A DNA stretch of 64,000 nucleotides from Bacillota bacterium. GTDB lineage: Bacteria > Bacillota > Clostridia > Lachnospirales > Lachnospiraceae. Both the position numbers and the translations under genes were made by a program. The first letter of the stretch is position 1. Each line of letters opens with the position of its first letter. Under the pieces are notes generated by a model. The model was not told where the DNA came from, did not search any database, and saw only the letters and a list, made by a program, of their open reading frames with translations. Shown piece by piece: positions 7,749 to 15,825 of the stretch. The stretch spans positions 37,037-101,036 of the forward strand of contig JAEZFK010000026.1 of assembly GCA_023437715.1 (NCBI GenBank), given 5' to 3'.

Positions 7749-9245
7749 ATGATATTGGACAGGCAAAAGGAGGTGGCTGCAGTAAGCACCGTTACATTGT
7801 TTGGCAAATATCAGCTATGTGGCATCTTGGGAACCGGCCGGGCAGGAACAGTATTTCTGGCGGTTCATCTTGGGCTTGAGGAGTACCGGGCGATCAAGCG
7901 GGTACCCAAAAGCTTTCTCAATTATGAACATTTCAGACGTGAAGCACTTGTTTTAAAAGAGCTTCGTCATCCCGGAATTCCCATTGTTTATGACGTTGAA
8001 GAAGACGAATTTTATAGTTATCTGATCGAAGAGTATCTGGAAGGAGAATCTTTGTATGACCTTGTAAAGAAACAGGGCCATCTTTCGCAGGAGCTGACCA
8101 TCTCTTATGGAATCCAGTTATCCTGTATCATGAGTTACCTGCATCTCGCAGGACCAAATCCCATTTTACATTTAGATTTACAGCCGAAAAATCTGTTGTT
8201 GTGTCATGACACTTTAAAATTGATTGACTTTGGCCTTGCTGCGTCCCCGGATGATGCAAATGTCCCCGGAGAACGGTATGGAACCGTTGGTTGTGCAGCG
8301 CCGGAGCAGTATTTAAAGGACGGGGAGCTGGATGAGAGAACAGACATCTATGCCATTGGTGCTATCCTCCACTACCTGTATTCCGGGAGCTTTCCAAAGC
8401 TTCCCTATGAACCGCCCCCGTCTATGGATGCCGGTCTGGCAGCAGTCATCGCCCAATGTGTAAAAACAGATAAAGAGGAACGGATTTCATCGGCACAGGA
8501 GCTTGAAAGACAGCTCAAACAGCTTAAAAACATGGGAACGGCTGCAAAAGACCGTCTACAATCATCATCTCTTACAATCGCTCTTGCAGGGAGCAAATCA
8601 GGGGCCGGGACGACCCACGTTGCCGTCGGCCTGTCTGTCTATCTTAGAAATCACGGATATCCCAACTTATTTGCAGAAATGACCGACTCCGGCATGGGAG
8701 CCGGGCTGGGCGCTTATGCCGGCGCGAAAAGGGACCAGTATGGTCTTATGAGGCACCGCGGCTTTGTCTGGAAGCCCTATTATGGGCCGGGAGTAAAGCT
8801 GAAAGCGCCGCCCTTCACCCTTCGGATTCACGATTACGGAAATCACCTGGACCGGGCTCTTTCAGAAGGGGCCGATGCGGTTATTTTGGTGTGCGACAGC
8901 AGCCGCTGGAGCAGGAAAGAAGCCTTAGAAGCCGCATCCAGGGTGGTAAAGACCTGTATACCCTACGGAATTGTATATAATCATATGGCCGGAGGAGACA
9001 GGATCAGGCTGCCGGAAGGAGCGGTTTCACACCGCTGCTTCAAGGTCCCGTATTATCCCAATCCTTTTGCAGAAAATGATGAATCGGAAATGTTCTATCA
9101 ATCACTGGCAGAGGTAATATTTGAAAACAAGCCGGTGCAGAAAAGAACCATAAAAGGTCTTATAAAAGAACTTATAGAAAGACCTGTAAAAGGCCGTGTG
9201 AATTATTTCACAAAAAGACTTTTCAAAGGGCGGATAAGCGGGTGA
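7749..9245 (+). CDS. Serine/threonine protein kinase fused to a ParA/MinD-like domain
   Basis: A 498-residue two-domain protein. Residues about 17-265 are a Hanks-type kinase: glycine loop LGTGRAGTVFLA, ATP-binding Lys in YRAIKRV, catalytic loop HLDLQPKN (the usual HRDLKPEN is altered at Arg and Lys but the Asp and Asn remain), DFG in LIDFGLA, and AAPEQY. From about 276 the chain begins again like a ParA/MinD ATPase: LTIALAGSKSGAGTTHVAVGL, a deviant Walker A that lacks the usual GKT/S lysine. No membrane helix or PASTA repeat is seen, so it should be cytosolic. The start is uncertain: the predicted promoter would begin transcription near 7743, only a few bases before this ATG, while an AAAAGGAGG sequence lies inside the frame at about 7766. 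A related ParA-like gene follows. Confidence 0.8.
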   Translation: MILDRQKEVAAVSTVTLFGKYQLCGILGTGRAGTVFLAVHLGLEEYRAIKRVPKSFLNYEHFRREALVLKELRHPGIPIVYDVEEDEFYSYLIEEYLEGESLYDLVKKQGHLSQELTISYGIQLSCIMSYLHLAGPNPILHLDLQPKNLLLCHDTLKLIDFGLAASPDDANVPGERYGTVGCAAPEQYLKDGELDERTDIYAIGAILHYLYSGSFPKLPYEPPPSMDAGLAAVIAQCVKTDKEERISSAQELERQLKQLKNMGTAAKDRLQSSSLTIALAGSKSGAGTTHVAVGLSVYLRNHGYPNLFAEMTDSGMGAGLGAYAGAKRDQYGLMRHRGFVWKPYYGPGVKLKAPPFTLRIHDYGNHLDRALSEGADAVILVCDSSRWSRKEALEAASRVVKTCIPYGIVYNHMAGGDRIRLPEGAVSHRCFKVPYYPNPFAENDESEMFYQSLAEVIFENKPVQKRTIKGLIKELIERPVKGRVNYFTKRLFKGRISG

Positions 9246-9421
9246 GAAGATAATCCAAAATCCTGTTTTCAGAAACGAATTAAAAAATACAAGACCTTAT
9301 TATAAGAAAGCACATTGTGGCTATACCGATCCGCCTAATAAAGAGGAGAGTACTACCCTGTCCAATACGTGACGGCTCTGCCTAAAACCCATGAACAAAA
9401 AACAGAAAGGATAAGTACCCC

Positions 9422-10042
9422 ATGAGTCGAAAGTTAAAAGCAGCATGGAAGCTTCTCCATCCCGGCAAAAAAACGGCTGCCCAGGAGATCATCGGGATCA
9501 TTGGCGCGGGCCGGGGGGTAGGAGTGACCCATTTTGCCATCATGACTGCGGGATACTTAACCGGAGTTTTACGGAAACGGTGCGCCGTTCTGGAATGGAA
9601 CAGTCACGGAGATTTCAAAAACATGAGAAAAATCTGTGGAAAGGACGGGAGACCGAACCAGGTGAGCAGGATACTTGATACGGATTATTACGAGCGGGCG
9701 GGGATAGATACCCTTTTATTGTGTAAAAAGGCCGGATATCAGGCAGTGATTGTGGATTACGGGTCTGTAATGGAGGGAAATCTGGAAGAGTTTTTAAGGT
9801 GTGACAGGCAGTTTGTTCTGGGAAGCTTCAGTGAGTGGCAGATGAAAGCGTTTCTGGAATTCGAAGGAAAGGGAAAGAGAGCGGAACGAAGCTGGGAAAC
9901 TCTCGCGGTCTTTGGCAGCGAGGAAGCCAGAAAAAACATGGAAAAGAGGCTTGGAGTTCCTGTCCGCCGGATTCCGGTTTCAGTAGACGCCTTTATTGTC
10001 ACCGGCGAGGCGATCAGTTTTTATCAGAGCTATTTCGGCTGA
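9422..10042 (+). CDS. ParA/MinD-like P-loop protein with degenerate Walker A
   Basis: A 206-residue protein related in outline to the C-terminal domain of the upstream kinase. It opens with a basic segment, then IIGIIGAGRGVGVTHFAIMTAGYL, which aligns with the ParA/MinD Walker A but has GVTH in place of GKTT, so ATP binding is doubtful. CAVLEWNSHGDF matches the position of Walker A-prime, and QAVIVDYGS that of Walker B. It starts after AGAAAGGA. Similar degenerate CpaE/TadZ-like proteins occur beside type IV or Flp pilus genes in clostridia, but none are seen here. The 176 nt between it and the kinase gene hold no feature I recognise. Confidence 0.65.
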   Translation: MSRKLKAAWKLLHPGKKTAAQEIIGIIGAGRGVGVTHFAIMTAGYLTGVLRKRCAVLEWNSHGDFKNMRKICGKDGRPNQVSRILDTDYYERAGIDTLLLCKKAGYQAVIVDYGSVMEGNLEEFLRCDRQFVLGSFSEWQMKAFLEFEGKGKRAERSWETLAVFGSEEARKNMEKRLGVPVRRIPVSVDAFIVTGEAISFYQSYFG

Positions 10043-10146
10043 GGGAGAGGGAATGTGTCACAGCAGAATCCTTATGGTCCTCTCCCCGCGCTTTCAGAAA
10101 GACGCTGGAAAACAATACAAAAGAAAAAGGTTCGGGGGAAATATGG

Positions 10147-10416
10147 ATGAAAACAGAAGACGACGGAGAAAAGAAGAAGCGGGCCAAAGCTTTGGAGAAA
10201 GATTGTACAAAAGAAAGCCAGTATCTGGCAGGGCTTAAAAAATACAAGAACCAGGGAATCGTCATCCGCATAGACGGAGAGGAGCTGCCGGAGAAAGACT
10301 GGGGAAAGATATTTGAGGTCAGGGAGGACGACTGTTTTTATATGGCCGATTATATTCCGGATGAAAAGACAGGAAAGCTCCATGAAATAAGGTTTGAACG
10401 TGTTTATAACCGGTAA
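10147..10416 (+). CDS. Small conserved-looking protein of unknown function
   Basis: An 89-residue ORF with a very charged N-terminal third (MKTEDDGEKKKRAKALEKDC) and a more ordered C-terminal part ending CFYMADYIPDEKTGKLHEIRFERVYNR. The alternating strand-like pattern and the defined end suggest a real protein. A GGGGGAAAT sequence precedes it; an overlapping ATG at 10143 in another frame gives only an arginine-rich peptide, so 10147 is preferred. I do not recognise the family. It lies 104 nt after the ParA-like gene on the same strand and may belong to the same unit. Confidence 0.5.
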   Translation: MKTEDDGEKKKRAKALEKDCTKESQYLAGLKKYKNQGIVIRIDGEELPEKDWGKIFEVREDDCFYMADYIPDEKTGKLHEIRFERVYNR

Positions 10417-10530
10417 GGCCTTCGGGCTGTACCAACAGGAGGGCGCAAAGGATGCCATCTTCAGCCTTAAGCTGGCTCACAGACGCGTCAGGGCGGGATC
10501 AGGGGATCAGGAAAGTAATGAAAATGTAAA

Positions 10531-10558
10531 TTCCAAAAAGGAAGAAGTGTGATATAAT
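10531..10558 (+). promoter_or_regulatory. Putative promoter upstream of the GH18 gene
   Basis: TTCCAA, 16 nt, then TATAAT (10553-10558), about 58 nt before the gene start. The -10 box is perfect; the -35 is weak. The preceding stretch 10417-10530 shows nothing else. Confidence 0.45.
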
Positions 10559-10616
10559 CTAAAAGACAATACGGGCTTATGCCTATAGGATACGATCCAT
10601 AGCAGGAGGAAAACAG

Positions 10617-12278
10617 ATGAAGAGAAAAGCGGTGCCGGTGTTTGTGGCCCTCGGATTGATTTTCTTAGTGACTGCCGGATTTTTCGGCGTCCGGTTTCTG
10701 GAACGGTATATCCCCACAAAGGAGCAGGCGGATTTAGCCGGACTTTTGGGAGTGACGGGGGATGAGGTGGCCCTTTATCTCAACGAGGATTTGCAGGATG
10801 CAAAGGGGCTTTACCTTCAGGGACAGACCTATCTCCCCATAAAATGGGTAAACGAGACGCTGAACGAGCGCTTTTATTGGGATGATAATGAGAAGCTTCT
10901 TGTATATGCCCTGCCGGATTCCATTGTTTATGCGGATCATTCGACCCTGGGCTCCACAGGAAAGCCCTTGATCTGGGTAAATGAGGACGGCGTTTATTTA
11001 TCCATCGGCCTGGTGGCTAATTATACGGATATCCGGGCGGCGGCTTACGACGGAGACGGATATAAGAGGGTTTTCATCAATAATAACTGGGACGCCCAAA
11101 ATGAGGCCGTGGTTAAAAAGGACGGCAATGTCCGGGTAAAGGGCGGAGTGAAAAGCCCCATTGTGACCTGGATCTCCCAGGGAGCCAGGGTCACGGTTTT
11201 AGAATCCCTGGAGAAATGGTCCAGGGTCAGGACAGAGGATGGCTTTATCGGCTATGTGGAAAACAGGCGGCTTGGGGAGACGGAAAGCCAGGTTCCGGTC
11301 AGCACCTTTAAAGCACCTGTTTACACCAGTGTTTCCATGGATGAACCTGTCTGCATGGCCTGGCATCAGATGACCCTGCCGGAGGGAAATGCTTCCTTTG
11401 ACAGCTACGTCGCCAATACCTCCGGGCTCAACGTTATTTCGCCCACCTGGTATGAGCTTACGGACAATGAGGGAAATTTCGCCTCCCTGGCAGATGGGGA
11501 TTATGTGAAGAAAGCTCACGACAAGGGGCTTAAGGTATGGGCTCTCATAAATAATTTCAGCCCTGATGTGAATACGGAGATCCTCATGTCAAGGACATCT
11601 GTCAGGCGGAAGCTGATCGAAGCCCTTATGGCAGAGGTAGAGCGGTACGGCCTTGACGGTCTTAACCTGGATTTTGAGGGAATCAAGGAGGAAGCAGGGG
11701 TCCATTACATCCAGTTTATACGGGAGCTGTCCATCCCCTGCCGGAAGAAAGGAATTGTCCTGTCCGTAGATAATTACGTTCCCACTTCCACAAATCAATT
11801 CTATAATCGGAAAGAACAGGGTATCGTGGCTGATTATGTCATTGTTATGGGATATGATGAGCACTATGCGGGGGGCGACGCCGGTTCCGTAGCTTCTATT
11901 TCCTATGAGGAAAACGGCATAAAGGACACATTGGCGTCTGTACCCAAGGAAAAGGTCATAAGCGCCATTCCGTTTTATACCCGGGTATGGACCGAGGGAG
12001 CAGATGGAAAAACAACCTCCTCTTCCCTGGGAATTGCGAAAGCCAAGGAGTGGGTCACCCAAAATAATGTAGAGCTGTACTGGCAGGAAGAATTGGGCCA
12101 GTACTACGGAGAATTGCAGACAGAGGAAGGACTTAAAAAGGTGTGGATGGAAGAGGAACGCTCCATCGGCCTTAAGATGGATCTAGTAAAGAAATATGAT
12201 CTGGCAGGCGTGGCCTGCTGGAAACTGGGATTTGAGCCGGCAGAGTTGTGGGACGAAGTACGGCTGGATCAGGAGTAA
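10617..12278 (+). CDS. Membrane-anchored GH18 glycosidase with SH3-like domain
   Basis: A 553-residue exported protein. Residues 5-27 form a signal anchor. The next part (about 45-150: TYLPIKWVNETLNERFYWDD...) resembles a copper-amine-oxidase-N-like stalk domain. An SH3-like module follows (about 175-222: GARVTVLESLEKWSRVRTEDGFIGYV). The C-terminal part is a GH18 barrel with DGLNLDFEG, where Glu354 is the catalytic acid. Relatives include the spore-coat/cortex YaaH/SleL and YvbX type enzymes that cut between GlcNAc residues. It probably acts on peptidoglycan outside the membrane. The start follows AGCAGGAGGAAA. It heads a run of three envelope genes. Confidence 0.85.
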   Translation: MKRKAVPVFVALGLIFLVTAGFFGVRFLERYIPTKEQADLAGLLGVTGDEVALYLNEDLQDAKGLYLQGQTYLPIKWVNETLNERFYWDDNEKLLVYALPDSIVYADHSTLGSTGKPLIWVNEDGVYLSIGLVANYTDIRAAAYDGDGYKRVFINNNWDAQNEAVVKKDGNVRVKGGVKSPIVTWISQGARVTVLESLEKWSRVRTEDGFIGYVENRRLGETESQVPVSTFKAPVYTSVSMDEPVCMAWHQMTLPEGNASFDSYVANTSGLNVISPTWYELTDNEGNFASLADGDYVKKAHDKGLKVWALINNFSPDVNTEILMSRTSVRRKLIEALMAEVERYGLDGLNLDFEGIKEEAGVHYIQFIRELSIPCRKKGIVLSVDNYVPTSTNQFYNRKEQGIVADYVIVMGYDEHYAGGDAGSVASISYEENGIKDTLASVPKEKVISAIPFYTRVWTEGADGKTTSSSLGIAKAKEWVTQNNVELYWQEELGQYYGELQTEEGLKKVWMEEERSIGLKMDLVKKYDLAGVACWKLGFEPAELWDEVRLDQE

Positions 12279-12347
12279 AAGACTTCGCACCAAGCGCGCT
12301 TTTGCGGGAACAAACATAAGACATGGGAGAGAATGGAAGGTCAGGTT

Positions 12348-13781
12348 ATGAAAAGCAGGATAGTTTTGGCAGCATTATTGGCGGGAGCATGTATTTTGGC
12401 AGGATGTTCTTTAAAGAGAACAGCGCCGGAAACCACGGTTGCGGAGAGCACGCCATCAGCGGAGACGGAGACAGAAGAGACGAGTACGGTGCCGCCTACC
12501 ATAGAAGAATTTCCCCAAACAGCGGAAAGCCCTACAGCGGAGCCGCCTGAGGAAAGGGAGGAAGGCGGAAGCAGGATTCTGGTGGCATCCGATATGCACT
12601 ATTTATCCAGGAACTTAACAGACCTTCAAAAAGGTTTTCAATACATGGTAGATCACGGAGACGGTAAGGTCATGCAGTATATCTGGGAAATTACGGATGC
12701 TTTTGTGGATGAAGTAATAAGCCAGCGGCCGGACCTGGTGATTTTAAGCGGAGACTTGACCTATAACGGGGAAAAGGAAAGCCACACGGAGTTTGCCGGA
12801 AAGCTTGAGGAAATTGAGGCGGCAGGCATACCCGTAATTGTGATTCCGGGAAACCATGATATCAACAATTCCCTGGCAGCCCAGTTTGTAGGTGATACGT
12901 CTCTGGGAGCGGAAAATATCACTCCGGAAGAGTTTGAGGAGATTTATCAGGATTTCGGATACAATGAGGCGGTCAGCCGGGATCCCGCTTCCTTAAGCTA
13001 TGTTTATCAGGTAAATGATTATACCAGGGCCCTGATGCTGGATACAAACCAGTATGAACCGAGAAATCTGGTCGGAGGAATGATACGGGATGACACCTAT
13101 GACTGGATTGAGGAGCAGATGGAAGAGGCCTGGAACCTTGGGATGAATGTGATTCCTGTAGGCCATCACAATCTCCTTGACGAAAGCCAGGTATATTTGC
13201 AGGACTGCACCATAGAGCACAGTGAACAGCTTATTGACCAGCTGGAAAGCTGGGATGTTCCCCTGTTCCTGAGCGGCCACATGCATGTGCAGCATTATAT
13301 GAGGTCCGGCGAGGATTCCGGGATCTATGAGATCGTTACGGGCTCCCTGTCCACGCCTCCCTGCCAGTATGGGGTCCTGGATTATGGGGATGACGGAAGC
13401 TTCCATTATCGCACAAAGGCCCTGGATATGAAAGGCTGGGCTCAGAAGACGGGAAACAAGGATAAGAATCTTTTGAATTTTGATACATTCGGGAAAACCT
13501 TTTTAAGTAAGGTATTTTATAACCAGGCCCAGGATGAATTTGAAAGGCTGGATACCCTTAAAAGCCTGACCAAGTATCAGAAAGAACAGATGGCTAAGTC
13601 CTATGCGGAACTCAATGTGGCCTGTTCCGCAGGCCGGGTTTTTGAGATCCGGGATAAGGCCATGGCAAAGGCCGGCTATAAGATGTGGGAGGAGGAAGGT
13701 TATCCAAGCATTCTCTCCCAATACCTGGAGTGGATTACTGCAGACGGGACAAAGGATTACAACGTACTTGATTCGGAATAA
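12348..13781 (+). CDS. Calcineurin-like metallophosphoesterase lipoprotein
   Basis: A 477-residue exported phosphoesterase. The signal peptide ends in a lipobox ILAGC with Cys20, followed by a Thr/Glu/Pro-rich spacer (about 22-70). The metallophosphoesterase core shows the five motifs in order: ASDMHY (D-x-H), LSGDLTYNGE (GD-x-x), IPGNHD (GNHD), VGHHN and SGHMHVQHY (GH-x-H). All metal ligands appear intact. It should sit on the outer face of the membrane. The ATG at 12348 is chosen because GGAAGG precedes it and the signal peptide starts there; an in-frame ATG lies 15 nt upstream. Substrate unknown. Confidence 0.88.
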   Translation: MKSRIVLAALLAGACILAGCSLKRTAPETTVAESTPSAETETEETSTVPPTIEEFPQTAESPTAEPPEEREEGGSRILVASDMHYLSRNLTDLQKGFQYMVDHGDGKVMQYIWEITDAFVDEVISQRPDLVILSGDLTYNGEKESHTEFAGKLEEIEAAGIPVIVIPGNHDINNSLAAQFVGDTSLGAENITPEEFEEIYQDFGYNEAVSRDPASLSYVYQVNDYTRALMLDTNQYEPRNLVGGMIRDDTYDWIEEQMEEAWNLGMNVIPVGHHNLLDESQVYLQDCTIEHSEQLIDQLESWDVPLFLSGHMHVQHYMRSGEDSGIYEIVTGSLSTPPCQYGVLDYGDDGSFHYRTKALDMKGWAQKTGNKDKNLLNFDTFGKTFLSKVFYNQAQDEFERLDTLKSLTKYQKEQMAKSYAELNVACSAGRVFEIRDKAMAKAGYKMWEEEGYPSILSQYLEWITADGTKDYNVLDSE

Positions 13782-13852
13782 CTGGCAGGAATGGTTCTTT
13801 TTTAATTCCCTGAAAGATATAATTCATTAAGAAAATGAATCAGGTAGGAAAC

Positions 13853-14551
13853 GTGAAATTATCAAAATGGGAACCGCTCATGGCCGTGGTATTGCTGGCT
13901 TTGGTATACATCATATCAAATCAGGCCGGAAAGATGACGGCAGGGGTAAGCGTAAAAACCGGTAAGGAAAAACCTGTGGTTGTGATAGATGCGGGCCATG
14001 GTGGAAATGACCCCGGAAAGATCGGTATTGACGGCACCCTGGAAAAGGATATTAACCTGCAGATCGCCAAACGGTTAAAGAAGTATCTGGAAGCTTCTGA
14101 CGTAGAGGTAATTCTGACCAGGGATAGTGACAATGGCCTTTATTCGGAAAAGGACAGCAGGAAAAAGATGGCTGACATGACCAAGCGCTGCGAGATCATT
14201 AATGATGCCAGCCCGGATCTTACCGTCAGCATTCATCAGAACAGCTACCATCAGGAGGACGTTTCCGGAGGACAGGTATTTTACTACAAGAAATCAGAAA
14301 AAGGAAAAAAGCTGGCTGAAATCCTGCAGGAACGGTTTGACTATGTGCTGGGAGAGAAAAACACCAGACTGGCAAAGCCCAACGATAATTACTATCTGCT
14401 TCTCCATGTGAAGACTCCCATTGTGATCGTGGAGTGCGGTTTTTTGACCAACTGGAAAGAGTCCGCTCTGCTGAATTCTGAGGATTACCAGGACCGGCTG
14501 GCGTGGACCATACATATGGGGATTATGAAATATTTAAATGGGGATAAATAA
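13853..14551 (+). CDS. cwlD: N-acetylmuramoyl-L-alanine amidase, CwlD-like
   Basis: A roughly 232-residue Amidase_3 zinc hydrolase. A single N-terminal membrane segment is followed by VVIDAGHGGNDPG (first Zn His), EKDINLQIAKRLKKYLE (Zn Glu), SIHQNS (Zn His) and IVECGFLTN with the catalytic Glu. Length, architecture and the GQVFYY segment match CwlD, which makes muramic-delta-lactam in spore cortex; no SH3 or other wall-binding domain is present. I choose the GTG at 13853, preceded by AGGTAGGA. An ATG at 13835 in frame has no ribosome site and lies only 10 nt past a TATAAT. If the assignment is right, the organism forms spores. Confidence 0.78.
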   Translation: MKLSKWEPLMAVVLLALVYIISNQAGKMTAGVSVKTGKEKPVVVIDAGHGGNDPGKIGIDGTLEKDINLQIAKRLKKYLEASDVEVILTRDSDNGLYSEKDSRKKMADMTKRCEIINDASPDLTVSIHQNSYHQEDVSGGQVFYYKKSEKGKKLAEILQERFDYVLGEKNTRLAKPNDNYYLLLHVKTPIVIVECGFLTNWKESALLNSEDYQDRLAWTIHMGIMKYLNGDK

Positions 14552-14565
14552 AATATGAAGCTTAC

Positions 14566-14598
14566 AGGCGCCTTTGCATGGAAAGGGCGCCTTTTTTC
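14566..14598 (+). terminator. Rho-independent terminator after cwlD
   Basis: AGGCGCCTTT pairs with AAAGGGCGCCT (one bulged G), followed by six T. It closes the envelope gene group and lies in front of the convergent lacI-family gene. Confidence 0.88.
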
Positions 14599-14607
14599 TG
14601 CACTTTT

Positions 14608-15633
14608 TCAAAGCTGCCTGGGGGGAGCGCAGCTTTCACGGACTGCAATATAAAAGGGCAGGTCAATTTTAACGGGAAGGCGGTGGCCGCCTTCCATGCG
14701 GTCAATCAGGATTTTTGCCGTCATCTGGCCCATCTCTTCCACCGGGATATGTACCGTGGTAAGCATGGGAGTGAGGTATTGAGCCGTATCAATATCGTCG
14801 ATGCTGATGACCGAAATATCCTTTGGAATATGAAGTCCGGATTCGTGAAAGGCTTTCATGGCTCCCATGGCTGTGATATCGTTGCTGCAAAAACAGGCGG
14901 TAGCGTCACAGCCGGCTTCCAAAAGCCGCTTTGCTCCCTGATACCCTCCATCCGAAGAAAGAGGCACATTGGCAACCCATTCCCTGCGGAGAAGGAGTTT
15001 ATGGGCGCTTAAGGCCTCACAGTATCCGTTATAACGGTTTTCTGATTTTGTTTCTCCGATGTAGGCGATCCTGCGGTGTCCCAGACCGATTAAATAGTTG
15101 GTTGCCGTAAGGGCGGCCTGGTGCCCGTCGCAGATGATCTGATCGTATTTGGCTTCCAGATTGTTTAAGCCCGTATAGACCAGATAGTTGAAGTAATTCT
15201 TTAAAAGGCTGAGAAGCTGCTTGTCGCAGCGCCCTAAAATGACCACGCCGTCCACGTGGTTGTCGGAGATGAGACGGAAGGTGCCGGGATGGTTGATATC
15301 AAAGGCAGAAAAGGAATATTTTAAAACGTAGTTTTGCTTAAAGGCTTCCTGCTCAATGCTGCGGGCGAGAGAGGAAAAAAATAAGTCAGTTACCGTGTCC
15401 GTGGTCCGGGCGAATAAGCAGGCAATGGAGCGGGAGGCAGTCTGGGCCGCTTTCTTTTCTCCCATCTTTAAGTTGCGGGCGGCGGAATTGGGCGCATATC
15501 CGGTTCTGCGCACGATTTCCCAGATCCGGTCCTGGACCTCTTTGCTGGCAGCGCCGGGGGTGTTGTTATTTACGACCCTGGATACGGTGGAAATGGACAC
15601 GCCCGCCTCCCTGGCGATTTCCTTTAATGTCAT
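14608..15633 (-). CDS. LacI-family transcriptional regulator (divergent from PFK operon)
   Basis: A 341-residue repressor. The helix-turn-helix (MTLKEIAREAGVSISTVSRVVNN) and hinge (YAPNSAARNL) fill residues 1-60, and the periplasmic-binding-protein-like effector domain follows (DGVVILGR, TATNYLIGLGHRRIAYIGE, CFCSNDITAMGAMKA, SVISIDDI). It is divergently oriented to the PFK/TIM/LarA-like operon. The 10-bp palindrome CAAACGTTTG lies in the gap between them, and a second copy is at the far end of that operon, so it most likely controls those genes. The effector should be the sugar or sugar acid the operon degrades, which is unknown. Confidence 0.9.
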   Translation of the reverse strand: MTLKEIAREAGVSISTVSRVVNNNTPGAASKEVQDRIWEIVRRTGYAPNSAARNLKMGEKKAAQTASRSIACLFARTTDTVTDLFFSSLARSIEQEAFKQNYVLKYSFSAFDINHPGTFRLISDNHVDGVVILGRCDKQLLSLLKNYFNYLVYTGLNNLEAKYDQIICDGHQAALTATNYLIGLGHRRIAYIGETKSENRYNGYCEALSAHKLLLRREWVANVPLSSDGGYQGAKRLLEAGCDATACFCSNDITAMGAMKAFHESGLHIPKDISVISIDDIDTAQYLTPMLTTVHIPVEEMGQMTAKILIDRMEGGHRLPVKIDLPFYIAVRESCAPPRQL

Positions 15634-15707
15634 AGGCTACCTCCGAAAAAGATATTTTCTTTTTTTATTATAACTCATAACTTATGAAAACAATATACCA
15701 TTAAACG

Positions 15708-15717
15708 CAAACGTTTG
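15708..15717. promoter_or_regulatory. LacI-family operator candidate, CAAACGTTTG
   Basis: A perfect 10-bp dyad with the central CG typical of LacI-family operators (context GCAAACGTTTGAG). It lies between the divergent regulator and PFK genes. An identical 10-mer occurs at 19526. Confidence 0.6.
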
Positions 15718-15825
15718 AGTAGAATTTGCACAAATTTGAAAGAGAATATGTTACGCTGATACCATAGAAACGGGAAACGGAATGATTGAGAAATGATTAT
15801 ATAAAGAGGAGTGTGGATCAGGAAT

